From positions 1 to 15,465 of the forward strand of contig WRDC01000022.1 of assembly GCA_009783635.1 (NCBI GenBank): 15,465 nucleotides of DNA, in the 5' to 3' direction. This DNA comes from Methanimicrococcus sp. (GTDB lineage: Archaea; Halobacteriota; Methanosarcinia; Methanosarcinales; Methanosarcinaceae). Position 1 is the first letter of the stretch. Each line of letters begins with the position of its first letter. Positions 8,561-15,388 of this stretch are shown piece after piece. The notes beneath the pieces are model-generated. The model had not been told where the DNA came from and searched no databases. It saw nothing but the letters and a program-made list of their open reading frames with translations. The position numbers were made by a program, and so were the translations under genes.

Positions 8561-8619
8561 CAAATAAAAAAGATACGCATGAAAACGGCACAGCCGATTC
8601 ATGCCGGATTTGTTTTCAT
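8560..8619 (-). terminator. Hairpin terminator of the IscA-like gene
   Basis: On the minus strand ATGAAAAC (8619-8612) pairs perfectly with GTTTTCAT (8586-8579). An inner GGCA (8606-8603) pairs with TGCC (8590-8587), leaving an asymmetric internal loop. A TTTTTT run follows near 8567-8562. It lies about 25 bases after the stop of the IscA-like gene. Confidence 0.65.
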
Positions 8620-8642
8620 CTCTTTTCATCTGTTCTCTTTAT

Positions 8643-8963
8643 TTAATGGCATCCGGAACATCCGCCGCCGCAGTGTTCGGCGGTCGGGTCTTCAACAATG
8701 AAGCCGGTTCCCATTTCATTGTCAATGTAGTCGATGACCAGATTTTCAACGGTTTTTTCGAGCTCGCCGTCATAAACAATTTTTACGGCGCCGACTTCAA
8801 CGGTTTTGTCCACATCGGCCGCCTCTTTTTCCAAAGCAAGCCCGTAAGACGGGCCGCCGCAACCGATACCGGCGATGAAAACGCGGAGAAGGTGGTCTTC
8901 TTTGTTTTGCTCTTTCAAAACGTCTTTCAGAGCGGTCACAGCTGCATCAGTGATTGAGATCAT
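8643..8963 (-). CDS. IscA/HesB-type iron-sulfur cluster carrier or assembly protein
   Basis: This 106-residue protein has the HesB/IscA fold signature: MISITDAAVTALKDVL, then LRVFIAGIGCGGPSYGLALE with Cys35, and a C-terminal cysteine cluster C98-x3-C102-x2-C105 (HCGGGCSGCH). Classical IscA has Cys35 plus a terminal Cys-x-Cys, so the wider Cys spacing here marks a variant branch. The family binds iron or Fe-S clusters and hands them to apoproteins, fitting a cell with many ferredoxin-type enzymes such as VOR. It is a single gene with its own palindromic promoter region upstream and hairpin terminator downstream. A ribosome site GAGG lies about ten bases before the ATG. Whether it carries iron, a cluster or acts in another way cannot be read from sequence. 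Confidence 0.85.
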   Translation of the reverse strand: MISITDAAVTALKDVLKEQNKEDHLLRVFIAGIGCGGPSYGLALEKEAADVDKTVEVGAVKIVYDGELEKTVENLVIDYIDNEMGTGFIVEDPTAEHCGGGCSGCH

Positions 8964-8991
8964 ATTTTTCGTCCTCTGTTTTTTTCTTCAA

Positions 8992-9014
8992 TAGAGTTAT
9001 AATAAAAAACTCTA
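8992..9014. promoter_or_regulatory. Palindrome around the TATA box of the IscA-like gene
   Basis: TAGAGTT (8992-8998) and AACTCTA (9008-9014) are perfect inverted repeats around a nine-base spacer. On the minus strand the spacer reads TTTTATTAT and, with the arm, makes a TATA-like TTTTATTATAA. It ends about 28 bases before the start codon. It fits an operator over a TATA box; it could also fold at the 3' end of the upstream transcript, but no T-run follows it. Confidence 0.45.
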
Positions 9015-9081
9015 CGGGCAAATAAGATATAAAACCTTTTCCTTTCCGGTCGGATATCGTTACAACCGGGTCCCTTTCCGT

Positions 9082-10341
9082 TTACACAAATTCCGCGCCG
9101 TCGTCCGCCGGGTTTGAAAGTTGCCGGCCGTTGTAGGCATTGATCTCCAAGAAAGCTTTCTTTCCCTGAACTTCCCAGACGGACGCGAAGACTTGCATGA
9201 TTTTTATGTTGAAGTCCCTCTCCTGCGGGCGGAAGACTTTGTTTTGATAAATGATGGATTGAGCGTCCGTGTCATTGGATTTGACTTCCTGTGTGTGCGC
9301 GCGTTTCAATTTTTCCAAAACAACTTTCTGAGCCTCTTCTTTTGTCATTTTCGGCTGCTTCATAATATACGCGATGTCGGGGATTTCAGTCTGTGTGCCG
9401 ATGTCGCCGAGATCGATATCATCTTCAATGCCGTTAACAGCATTCAGGAAACCCTCGCCGGCCGCCGACATCTTGATATGGTCGTTATCGATTTTTCGGT
9501 CCACTTGCAGCGTATATGTATATTTCCAATACGGGACAAACTTCAATGAAATATCTTGAACGTCGCCGAACGCGGCTTTGCCGGCAGCTTCCGCGCGTTC
9601 GATGGTCATATTAATCTTAGAAGCGTGGATGCCGAGCGTTTCTTTACTTCCGGCATGGAACCGGCCCGGGACCGGTTCGGGGATGTCATGAGATTGAGGA
9701 AGCGGCGTCGGGGCTTCAATATATTCCGACCGCCTGTCATTTTTGGTTCCGGAAACAGGCGCGGTAAACGGTACGTTCGTAACTTCAGGTTCCGGCTCTT
9801 CGGGGGCTTCAAAAATGTTGCCGTAATCAAATGTCTCAACCGCCGCGGCGTGAGCGGTCTTTTTAAAGAATTCCGGTTCGTTCGGATGGTAAAATTCAGG
9901 CAAAACCCCGCTATCGGGATTTTTAGAATTCGCAAAAGCGCTTACAGGGTCAAAGTTTTTTTTTTGATCTAACAACGATTCCAAGCAGTAATTCCCGACA
10001 ACGCTTTCCAGTGTTTCGCGGCTCAGATTTTCAACCATAAAGGCGCCGACATAACGGGCCAGCGCATCGCGGTCCCAAATGATGACGCCGGTATCTTCCG
10101 CGTATCTCCGAACGGTTTCTTCGCCGCCTTTGACTTTTTTGGTTGTGATGTACAAGCTGTTTTTACCGTTGGCCTGCCGTGTAAACCGCTCCAGTGTGTT
10201 CAGGTTGCCAACGATATCGCATATCACCCAAATTTCATAGTCCTGTCTTTTGCCGACAATGTCGCAGAAAGTTCCTTCACTTGTTTCATAACCGTAAGAT
10301 TTGAACATTTCTAAAAGAAGTCTCATTAATTCCTGTTTCAT
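9082..10341 (-). CDS. Conserved-looking unknown protein with N-terminal nuclease-fold-like domain and Pro-rich linker
   Basis: I do not recognise this 419-residue protein. Residues 1-125 look like a small alpha/beta domain: an N-terminal helix (MKQELMRLLLEMFKSYGYE), strands YEIWVICDIVG and NSLYITTKK, then VIIWDRDALARYVG. This arrangement recalls Mrr-like or PD-(D/E)XK-like folds, but I see no convincing catalytic D...ExK set. Residues about 130-235 form a Pro/Glu-rich, low-complexity linker. Residues about 240-419 form a second alpha/beta region (FVPYWKYTYTLQV and EVQGKKAFLEINAYNGRQL). No signal peptide or membrane helix is present. It is probably cytoplasmic and may bind nucleic acid, which is inference only. 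A weak ribosome site (GAAAG) precedes the ATG. A TATA-like box and a 16-bp direct repeat lie upstream. Confidence 0.7.
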   Translation of the reverse strand: MKQELMRLLLEMFKSYGYETSEGTFCDIVGKRQDYEIWVICDIVGNLNTLERFTRQANGKNSLYITTKKVKGGEETVRRYAEDTGVIIWDRDALARYVGAFMVENLSRETLESVVGNYCLESLLDQKKNFDPVSAFANSKNPDSGVLPEFYHPNEPEFFKKTAHAAAVETFDYGNIFEAPEEPEPEVTNVPFTAPVSGTKNDRRSEYIEAPTPLPQSHDIPEPVPGRFHAGSKETLGIHASKINMTIERAEAAGKAAFGDVQDISLKFVPYWKYTYTLQVDRKIDNDHIKMSAAGEGFLNAVNGIEDDIDLGDIGTQTEIPDIAYIMKQPKMTKEEAQKVVLEKLKRAHTQEVKSNDTDAQSIIYQNKVFRPQERDFNIKIMQVFASVWEVQGKKAFLEINAYNGRQLSNPADDGAEFV

Positions 10342-10374
10342 ATTCTTTCATTCCGAATATTTCAAAGCCGTAAG

Positions 10375-10406
10375 AGTATAATTTGTAAAAAGTATAATCT
10401 GTAAAC
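10375..10406. repeat. 16-bp tandem direct repeat in the leader of the 419-residue protein gene
   Basis: AGTATAATTTGTAAA (10375-10389) and AGTATAATCTGTAAA (10391-10405) differ at one position and repeat with a 16-base period. They sit between the TATA-like box at 10422-10414 and the start codon of the minus-strand gene, around the expected transcript start. Confidence 0.7.
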
Positions 10407-10413
10407 TCATTTG

Positions 10414-10422
10414 TATTATAAA
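10414..10422 (-). promoter_or_regulatory. Putative TATA box of the 419-residue protein gene
   Basis: The minus strand reads TTTATAATA. A start about 25 bases downstream gives a leader of about 50 bases. The rest of the 299-base divergent region (10342-10640) shows no gene or strong structure; the plus-strand promoter of the MscS gene is not obvious, with TTCATAATT near 10571-10579 as a weak candidate. Confidence 0.45.
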
Positions 10423-10640
10423 TATATTTCAGCCTCATTCTATTCGGTACCCGCTATCTCATTCAACTGCCGGACAAGAACAAACAGACAGATAATTTTA
10501 TGAAAGTTAAAAGCCAAAACACTTTAGTCGGTTTTCACCGGCGTACTTCAAAAACAAAAAGGAAAACATTTTCATAATTTGTCTAAAGACCTTCGTCCGC
10601 CGCATCTGAGACGCGCGCGGATTGAAAGGGGGGAATTGTT

Positions 10641-11405
10641 ATGGATTTAAATGAGATATTGGAAACCGCCATTCCGTATACAAAGTGGCAGATTTTCGAC
10701 ATCGTATTCGCAATTATCATTTTAATTATCGCATTCATTATTGCCCGTATTCTTGTCACTGTTTTCAAGAGGGCGTTAAAACACACCAAACTTCCTGACT
10801 TGGCCGCCAATTTTTTGGTTCAACTTGTCACGTCGCTCTTCTATGTTGCCGTTTTGCTGACATTCCTTTCGGCGTTGGGCATCACCGTCAGTTCCGTTAT
10901 TTTGGGCATTTCGGCAGTCATCGGTTTGATTTTGGGTTTTGGTTTGCAGGACACATTGTTCAACTTGAGCGCAGGTGTCTGGCTTGCCGTTTTGGAACCT
11001 TTTAAAGAAAAGGATTACGTCACGGTTTCCGGCCAGACGGGCCACATCAAAGGCATCGGTTTGATGTCTACGGAATTAGTGACATCCGACAATGTTTTCA
11101 TCATGATTCCGAATAAAATGGTTTGGAACAGTGCCATTATCAATATGACGCATTTACCGACGCGCCGTTTCGATTTGACAATGACCTTCAACTTGGTCGG
11201 AGATATTGACAGTACGATCAAAGCCATATTGGATCAACTGAAAAAGAACCCCGAAATCCTTCGGGAGCCCGAGCCGAAAATTTATATTTTGAATATCACG
11301 CCGGAAACGGCGGATTTACAAATCCGAGCTTGGGTGAACACAGAAAATTATGATGGTATCGCAACCGTCATCAAAGAAAATCTGTTAAGAGAATTCAGCG
11401 CTTAA
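10641..11405 (+). CDS. MscS-family mechanosensitive ion channel
   Basis: This 254-residue protein is a short MscS channel. Three membrane helices are visible at about 17-43, 58-81 and 83-117. The third is the pore helix, with the small-residue pattern GISAVIGLILGFGLQDTLFN followed by LSAGVWLAVLEPFKEKDYV, matching the MscS signature that leads into the cytoplasmic beta domain. The rest (about 120-254) is the cytoplasmic domain with MIPNKMVWNSAIIN. Such channels open under membrane tension and release solutes during osmotic downshock. The length is near that of E. coli MscS (286) but the C-terminal end is shorter. A purine-rich ribosome site (AAGGGGGG) lies about seven bases before the ATG. A hairpin terminator follows directly, so it is probably a single-gene transcript, divergent from the minus-strand gene upstream. 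Confidence 0.92.
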   Translation: MDLNEILETAIPYTKWQIFDIVFAIIILIIAFIIARILVTVFKRALKHTKLPDLAANFLVQLVTSLFYVAVLLTFLSALGITVSSVILGISAVIGLILGFGLQDTLFNLSAGVWLAVLEPFKEKDYVTVSGQTGHIKGIGLMSTELVTSDNVFIMIPNKMVWNSAIINMTHLPTRRFDLTMTFNLVGDIDSTIKAILDQLKKNPEILREPEPKIYILNITPETADLQIRAWVNTENYDGIATVIKENLLREFSA

Positions 11406-11425
11406 AAATAAACGTATTCACAATC

Positions 11426-11477
11426 GGGAAACGGATTTGATTCGTTTCCCTATTTTGTCCTATTTTGTTTTTCTTTT
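11426..11477 (+). terminator. Hairpin and T-rich terminator of the MscS gene
   Basis: GGGAAACG (11426-11433) and CGTTTCCC (11443-11450) form a perfect 8-bp stem with a nine-base loop. The following 27 bases are strongly T-rich (TATTTTG repeats, then TTTTTCTTTT). It begins about 20 bases after the stop codon. Confidence 0.8.
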
Positions 11478-11490
11478 ACACAAATCCAAG

Positions 11491-11515
11491 AATTTAATTT
11501 AATTTAATTTAATTT
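11491..11515. repeat. AATTT pentanucleotide repeat (five copies)
   Basis: Five head-to-tail AATTT units lie between the MscS terminator and the npdG promoter. It is a simple sequence repeat, about 70 bases upstream of the npdG TATA box. No function is evident. Confidence 0.85.
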
Positions 11516-11583
11516 TTAAAATGAATCCGGCCTCTCCTTGCTTCCTTCCGCTCGTTTTTATTCAGCCTGCTCCAAGCAAATGA

Positions 11584-11591
11584 TTTATATA
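11584..11591 (+). promoter_or_regulatory. Putative TATA box of npdG
   Basis: TTTATATA closely matches the archaeal TATA consensus. A start about 25 bases downstream gives a leader of about 25 bases before the ATG at 11638, which has a GGTGAT ribosome site at 11626-11631. Confidence 0.65.
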
Positions 11592-11637
11592 GGTCTGTGT
11601 TTTTTTTCGAATTGGTACTATTTGTTGGTGATTAATT

Positions 11638-12360
11638 ATGAAAATTGCAATATTGGGAGGAACCGGAAACATCGGTAAAGGATTTGCGCTCCGCTGGGGA
11701 CAAATCCACGAAGTGATTGTCGGTTCAAGAGACAAAGACCGCGCGGCGGAAGCTGCGGCGGAGTATACGGCTTTTCTGAAAGAACGCTCTTTGCCGTCCT
11801 CAATCAGAGGCGACGAGAATAAGGCCGCGGCAGAAGCTGCCGAAATTGTTGTCATTGCGATTCGCTATGACCAAATCCAGTCGGTTCTGGAACACATCAA
11901 GCCGGTTCTCCGCAAAGGACAAATCATTCTCTCGGTTGTTGTTCCGATGATCAAAGACCGCTGTTACCTGAACATGGGAACAGAGCCTATCATCATTGAC
12001 GCGGACCCGGAGTACAACGCGGATTATTTCTGTTACGCTGTTCCGAAAGCCGGCAGCGCCGCCAAAGAAATTCAGGCGCTTCTCCCGCCGGGCATTGACT
12101 TGGTCGCGTCCTTCCACAATGTCTCCGCAAAGCGTTTGGAAGACTTTGACAAGGAGATGGACTTGGATATCGCCGTCTGCGGCAACAACAAACAAACCAA
12201 AGATGCCGTCATGCAGCTTGTCCGTGACATTCCCGGCTTAAAGCCGGTCGATGTCGGCCCGCTGGAAGCCGCCGCTTTGACAGAGCCGATTACACCCCTT
12301 CTTCTGAACGTTGCCAAAATGAACAAAGAGTTGAGGCACGCGGGAATTAAGTTCGTGTAA
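11638..12360 (+). CDS. npdG: F420H2:NADP+ oxidoreductase (F420-dependent NADP reductase)
   Basis: This 240-residue protein moves hydride between coenzyme F420 and NADP, supplying NADPH for biosynthesis from F420H2 in methanogens. The N-terminal Rossmann fold shows MKIAILGGTGNIGKG (glycine motif at 7-13) and the NADP-phosphate-binding SRDKDRA at 30-36. The middle has IVVIAIRYDQI and ILSVVVPM. The C-terminal part has VASFHNVSAKRL, DIAVCGNN and GLKPVDVGPLEAAALTEPITPLLLN, all typical of Npd/Fno proteins. The length is slightly above the characterised archaeal enzymes (about 212-224), with the extra residues inside the fold. A ribosome site GGTGAT precedes the ATG by about six bases and a good TATA box lies about 50 bases upstream. 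Two terminator-like units follow, so the next gene is probably transcribed separately. Confidence 0.92.
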   Translation: MKIAILGGTGNIGKGFALRWGQIHEVIVGSRDKDRAAEAAAEYTAFLKERSLPSSIRGDENKAAAEAAEIVVIAIRYDQIQSVLEHIKPVLRKGQIILSVVVPMIKDRCYLNMGTEPIIIDADPEYNADYFCYAVPKAGSAAKEIQALLPPGIDLVASFHNVSAKRLEDFDKEMDLDIAVCGNNKQTKDAVMQLVRDIPGLKPVDVGPLEAAALTEPITPLLLNVAKMNKELRHAGIKFV

Positions 12361-12395
12361 AACTCGGTTTTAAAAATCTGTTATAAATTTTGTTT

Positions 12396-12422
12396 CTCCG
12401 CCCATGAATTTTCATGGCGGAG
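12396..12422. repeat. Hairpin after npdG
   Basis: CTCCGCCCATGAA (12396-12408) and TTCATGGCGGAG (12411-12422) pair over 12 bp with one bulged C and a two-base loop. No T-run follows directly, so it may stabilise the 3' end of the npdG mRNA rather than end transcription. Confidence 0.65.
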
Positions 12423-12433
12423 GAAGTCTGTAT

Positions 12434-12562
12434 GCGTTTATTCGGGCGCTTTTGGCGCCCTTTTTTTGATTGATTATAAGTTGCGTTTAGCGTTGTTCTT
12501 TTAGTGCCCTTTTTTTGATTGATTATGAGTTACGTTTATCGTTGTGCTTTTGGCGCCCCTTT
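12434..12562 (+). repeat. 49-bp tandem repeat carrying duplicated T-run terminators
   Basis: A 49-bp unit occurs as two full copies (12448-12496 and 12497-12545) and a partial third (12546-12560). A related partial copy precedes it. In the first copy GGGCGC and GCGCCC form a short stem followed by T7, a typical terminator for npdG. The second keeps GCCC plus T7 but its stem is disrupted. The third has GGCGCCCC but no long T-run. The remaining 140 bases to the next gene are AT-rich and hold its promoter. Confidence 0.75.
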
Positions 12563-12632
12563 CATTTCCCCGTTTATTGTCTCATTCTTTTGATTCTCTT
12601 TTTTGGAATTGTCCGACAATTTTTGAAACATT

Positions 12633-12641
12633 AATTTATAC
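12633..12641 (+). promoter_or_regulatory. Putative TATA box of the glutamine-synthetase-like gene
   Basis: AATTTATAC lies about 62 bases before the ATG, giving a leader of about 40 bases. The ribosome site near the ATG is weak (CGGAAG at about 12687-12692). Confidence 0.45.
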
Positions 12642-12702
12642 TTGAATCAACATTTATCTGTCATCCATTATTTTTCAAAATCTATTCGGAAGTATTCATT
12701 TT

Positions 12703-14034
12703 ATGACTCAGTTTACAACAATTTCTGAAATTCTTGACGCGGTTGAAGAGCAGGGCATTGACTTTGTCAAATTCCGTTTCTCGGACACGGACGGCATCTT
12801 CAAAGAAATCGATGTTCCGTCCGCTCTTCTTGAAAGCGCTTTTACAAAGGGACTGCCTTTTGATAATTCCGTCGGCGGAACCTTTAAACCGACCGGTTCC
12901 GATTTAATGCTCAAGCCTGACCCGCGCACATTTTCTTTTTTAGACATCGGCAACGGCCGCGGCAATAAATTCGGCAGCGCTATTTGTGAGCTCACTTTTC
13001 TGGACGGGCAATCTTTTGACGGCTGTGTCCGAACGGCTTTGAAATTGTTCGTCCGCAAAATTTTCCAATCGGGATACACTTTTACGGTTTCCTCTTCCGT
13101 CAGCTTTTATTTGCTTGATTCCTTCGCGGTCAGCTCATTGATGGCTCCGTCGGCCAACTCTTGTCAAAAAATTCTGTTTGATTCGGGGACGCTGGCCCAA
13201 ATCGAAGAAGTTAAAAGAGACATTTTAACTTCCCTTAAACAGGCCGATATTGAAATTATTTCCTTGCGCCAGACGCGCTCCGACGGGCCGGTTACAGTTG
13301 TTTTCAAGGAAGGCAGCGTTCTTCGGATGGCTGACAATATCATGATTTTTAAAAGCATCGTCTTCAGCGTGGCGCAGAGTCACGGTCTGCACGCGTCGTT
13401 TATGCCGCAGCCGCTTCCCGAAGTCGACGGCCTTTCCGCGAATTTCGGGTTTATTCTCATGAAGGACGAATTCAACGAATTCTACCACCCCGATCAGGAT
13501 ATGATGATTTCCGACAAAGCGCGCGGATTCATCGGCGGCATTTTCAACCATATCCGGGGCATTTGCGCGGTGACGAATCCAACCATTAATTCTTATAAGC
13601 GGCTTGTTCAGAGAAAAAAAGCGCCATATTACATCTCTTGGTCCGCGGTGGACCGCAATGCCCTCATCCGCCTGCCGTCTCCCCGCGGGCGCGCCACCAA
13701 AATCGAAGTCCAGAACGCCGACTCTTCCTGCAATCCGTACCTTTCGTTATTGGCTTTGCTGTCCGCCGGCATTTCCGGAATGGATAATAACATCGTTCCG
13801 ATTTCCGCCGCCAACTTTGAGACGCACGATTATTCCGAATCCGAGAAACAATCCTTGTCCGCCGGAACGCTTCCGAATACTTTATTCGAGGCGATCGAAA
13901 GCTTCAAAGAGGACTCGCTGTTAAAAGAGGCTTTCGGCGAATCCGTTTCTTTGACACTGATTCAAAAAGAATCCGCCGAATGGAACGAGTACATCGGACG
14001 CGTTCACTTATGGGAACTTGAAAAATACTTGTAA
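12703..14034 (+). CDS. Glutamine-synthetase-like protein lacking most catalytic residues (probable pseudoenzyme)
   Basis: This 443-residue protein has the length and fold signatures of GSI-alpha glutamine synthetase: NPTINSYKRLV at 292-302, APYYISWSAVDRNALIRLP at 307-325, IEVQNADSSCNPYLSL near 334-349 and a C-terminal VHLWELEKYL. The catalytic centre is altered. By alignment from memory to Bacillus GlnA, the metal-binding Glu pair in EPEFF is Ser132/Ser134; the Glu-x6-His-Glu region EVAPGQHE becomes Thr191...Val197-Thr198; GSGMH becomes GLSAN with Asn247 for His; the flap Glu of PGYE is Lys306; the Arg after the retained Glu335 is Gln337. Five of six metal ligands are therefore lost, while fold motifs and several substrate-side Arg residues stay. 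It is an intact frame, so not a decaying gene in any obvious way. A regulatory or structural role, perhaps in complex with true GlnA, is inference. Confidence 0.85.
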   Translation: MTQFTTISEILDAVEEQGIDFVKFRFSDTDGIFKEIDVPSALLESAFTKGLPFDNSVGGTFKPTGSDLMLKPDPRTFSFLDIGNGRGNKFGSAICELTFLDGQSFDGCVRTALKLFVRKIFQSGYTFTVSSSVSFYLLDSFAVSSLMAPSANSCQKILFDSGTLAQIEEVKRDILTSLKQADIEIISLRQTRSDGPVTVVFKEGSVLRMADNIMIFKSIVFSVAQSHGLHASFMPQPLPEVDGLSANFGFILMKDEFNEFYHPDQDMMISDKARGFIGGIFNHIRGICAVTNPTINSYKRLVQRKKAPYYISWSAVDRNALIRLPSPRGRATKIEVQNADSSCNPYLSLLALLSAGISGMDNNIVPISAANFETHDYSESEKQSLSAGTLPNTLFEAIESFKEDSLLKEAFGESVSLTLIQKESAEWNEYIGRVHLWELEKYL

Positions 14035-14084
14035 TGTATTTGTAAAGGTTGTAAAAGCTTGTAAAGACTGTAAAATGCTGTAAG
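14030..14084. repeat. Phased TGTAA array between convergent genes
   Basis: TGTAA starts at 14030, 14041, 14050, 14060, 14069 and 14079, so spacing alternates 9 and 10 bases after the first. The first copy overlaps the stop codon of the glutamine-synthetase-like gene. Units read TGTAAAGGT, TGTAAAAGCT, TGTAAAGAC, TGTAAAATGC. No T-run terminator for the plus strand is seen here. Confidence 0.7.
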
Positions 14085-14092
14085 ACTTCTCA

Positions 14093-14110
14093 TCCTCAAA
14101 AAAGGAAAAA
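14093..14110 (-). terminator. T-rich terminator after the GLUG-protein gene
   Basis: On the minus strand the stop codon is followed at once by TTTTTCC and TTTTTT, with no clear hairpin. It fits a T-run stop signal for the secreted-protein gene. Confidence 0.5.
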
Positions 14111-15322
14111 TTAAGATGACGGGGCTGTTAAATCAACCTCTTCATCTTGATAAAAACAGCTGATAACTTCCGGTTTATGCTCCTCATTCCATCCACCGAT
14201 AAAATTTCCGAATTTCCCCGGCGGGTCAACGGGTCCGCTTGCAGAACTGTTTTCGATGACAATTGAATTGGAAATGTAGCCGATTAAGCCTCCGGCATGC
14301 CCTTGGGACTTAACTGCATTGGTTGCGGAAGAGTTTGTAATTGTAATATTCGGATAACCTAAATAATCGTTAAGACTGCTGGCATTACCAAGTTGAATAT
14401 AGCCGACAAGACCACCGGCGTTTTCTCCCTTCGCTTCAACCGACCCCGATGCGGATGAATTTTCAACCATTCCTGTGTAAATATAACCGACCAAGCCGCC
14501 AGCATTATCCTTTTTAGCTATGACTGAAAAATCAGATGAACAGTTGTAAATGTGACCGTCCGCAAGATTCCCAACCAATCCGCCAACATTATTTTCCCCT
14601 GAAATTGCTATCTCCTTTCTCTGCAGCATATCATTTTTCATATTTTCAATGGATATGCCGGCCTTTTTTTCTCCCAAAAACATATGCTTTATGCTTTGTA
14701 TAATACAATTTATTGCATTCCTGATGAATTCACCGACCTTTTTTTCTTTTGAAATTGTATGACTTTCACTTTGTACGGTACAATTTATAACCATGGATAA
14801 GCCCGATCTATATTCATAATCATTAAACCCGACTTTTCCTACCAAAGCACCCGTGTTACTGAATTCACTTGTCACATTTCCTTGGAAAACCAGATTTAGA
14901 TCGTATATTCTTGCGCATTCAATGTTGCCGAAAAAACCATAGCCGTCATCATTTTGATTGCCAAGCGACACAAATGTCACATCATTTTTTAAAATGATGG
15001 TGTTATTATTTCCATAAAAATCCCCCGAAAACGGTTCGGATGCGGATCCGATAGGCATCCAAACAGCATCGGTAATCTCAATATCGTTCATGAGATAAAA
15101 ATAATTTTCAGGATAGCGGCTATATTCCATTGCTTTAAGGTCATTTTCCGTATAAATAAAATGCATTTTTGGGGGAGACGGAGGAAATAATCCGAGTGAT
15201 TCGATTTGTTTCTCGTTGAGCCCATCACCGGAAATAATTATCGGGGGAGATGCAGATACGTTATTAATAGTTGAAACGAATAATATTAAAACGACAAAAA
15301 AAAGAAAATGTTGCCTATTCAT
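14111..15322 (-). CDS. Secreted GLUG-repeat protein (adhesin-like)
   Basis: This 403-residue protein begins with a signal peptide (about 1-25: hydrophobic FLFFVVLILFV, likely cut after NVSAS). Residues 50-150 resemble the beginning of a right-handed beta-helix (YFYLMNDIEI, PFSGDFYGNN). GLUG motifs follow: NTGALVGKV at 156, NVGGLVGNL at 245, NAGGLVGYI at 273 and 301, HAGGLIGYI at 342, each followed by NSSA- or NCSS-type turns. Residues about 178-230 hold degenerate units with the core replaced (VGEFI, AGISI), partly from a 75-bp duplication in the DNA. No C-terminal anchor or transmembrane helix is seen, so it is probably released or loosely held. GLUG proteins are often surface or adhesive proteins; a role in contact with host or other cells is inference. 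The ribosome site GAGGT precedes the ATG by about seven bases. Confidence 0.8.
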   Translation of the reverse strand: MNRQHFLFFVVLILFVSTINNVSASPPIIISGDGLNEKQIESLGLFPPSPPKMHFIYTENDLKAMEYSRYPENYFYLMNDIEITDAVWMPIGSASEPFSGDFYGNNNTIILKNDVTFVSLGNQNDDGYGFFGNIECARIYDLNLVFQGNVTSEFSNTGALVGKVGFNDYEYRSGLSMVINCTVQSESHTISKEKKVGEFIRNAINCIIQSIKHMFLGEKKAGISIENMKNDMLQRKEIAISGENNVGGLVGNLADGHIYNCSSDFSVIAKKDNAGGLVGYIYTGMVENSSASGSVEAKGENAGGLVGYIQLGNASSLNDYLGYPNITITNSSATNAVKSQGHAGGLIGYISNSIVIENSSASGPVDPPGKFGNFIGGWNEEHKPEVISCFYQDEEVDLTAPSS

Positions 15323-15378
15323 ATGCTTTACCTCTGATAATTTTCAAAAAAATAAAAATGAATAATGGGGATATTATT

Positions 15379-15388
15379 TCATTTAAAT
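15379..15388 (-). promoter_or_regulatory. Putative TATA box of the GLUG-protein gene
   Basis: The minus strand reads AATTTAAATG, a TATA-like element about 57-66 bases before the ATG. It overlaps the stop codon of the upstream partial gene, so the two genes are tightly packed. Confidence 0.4.

Noticed and set aside
12361..12702. Small gene or structured RNA between npdG and the GS-like gene
   Set aside because: The region is explained by a hairpin, the 49-bp terminator repeats and an AT-rich promoter; no open frame with a ribosome site was seen.
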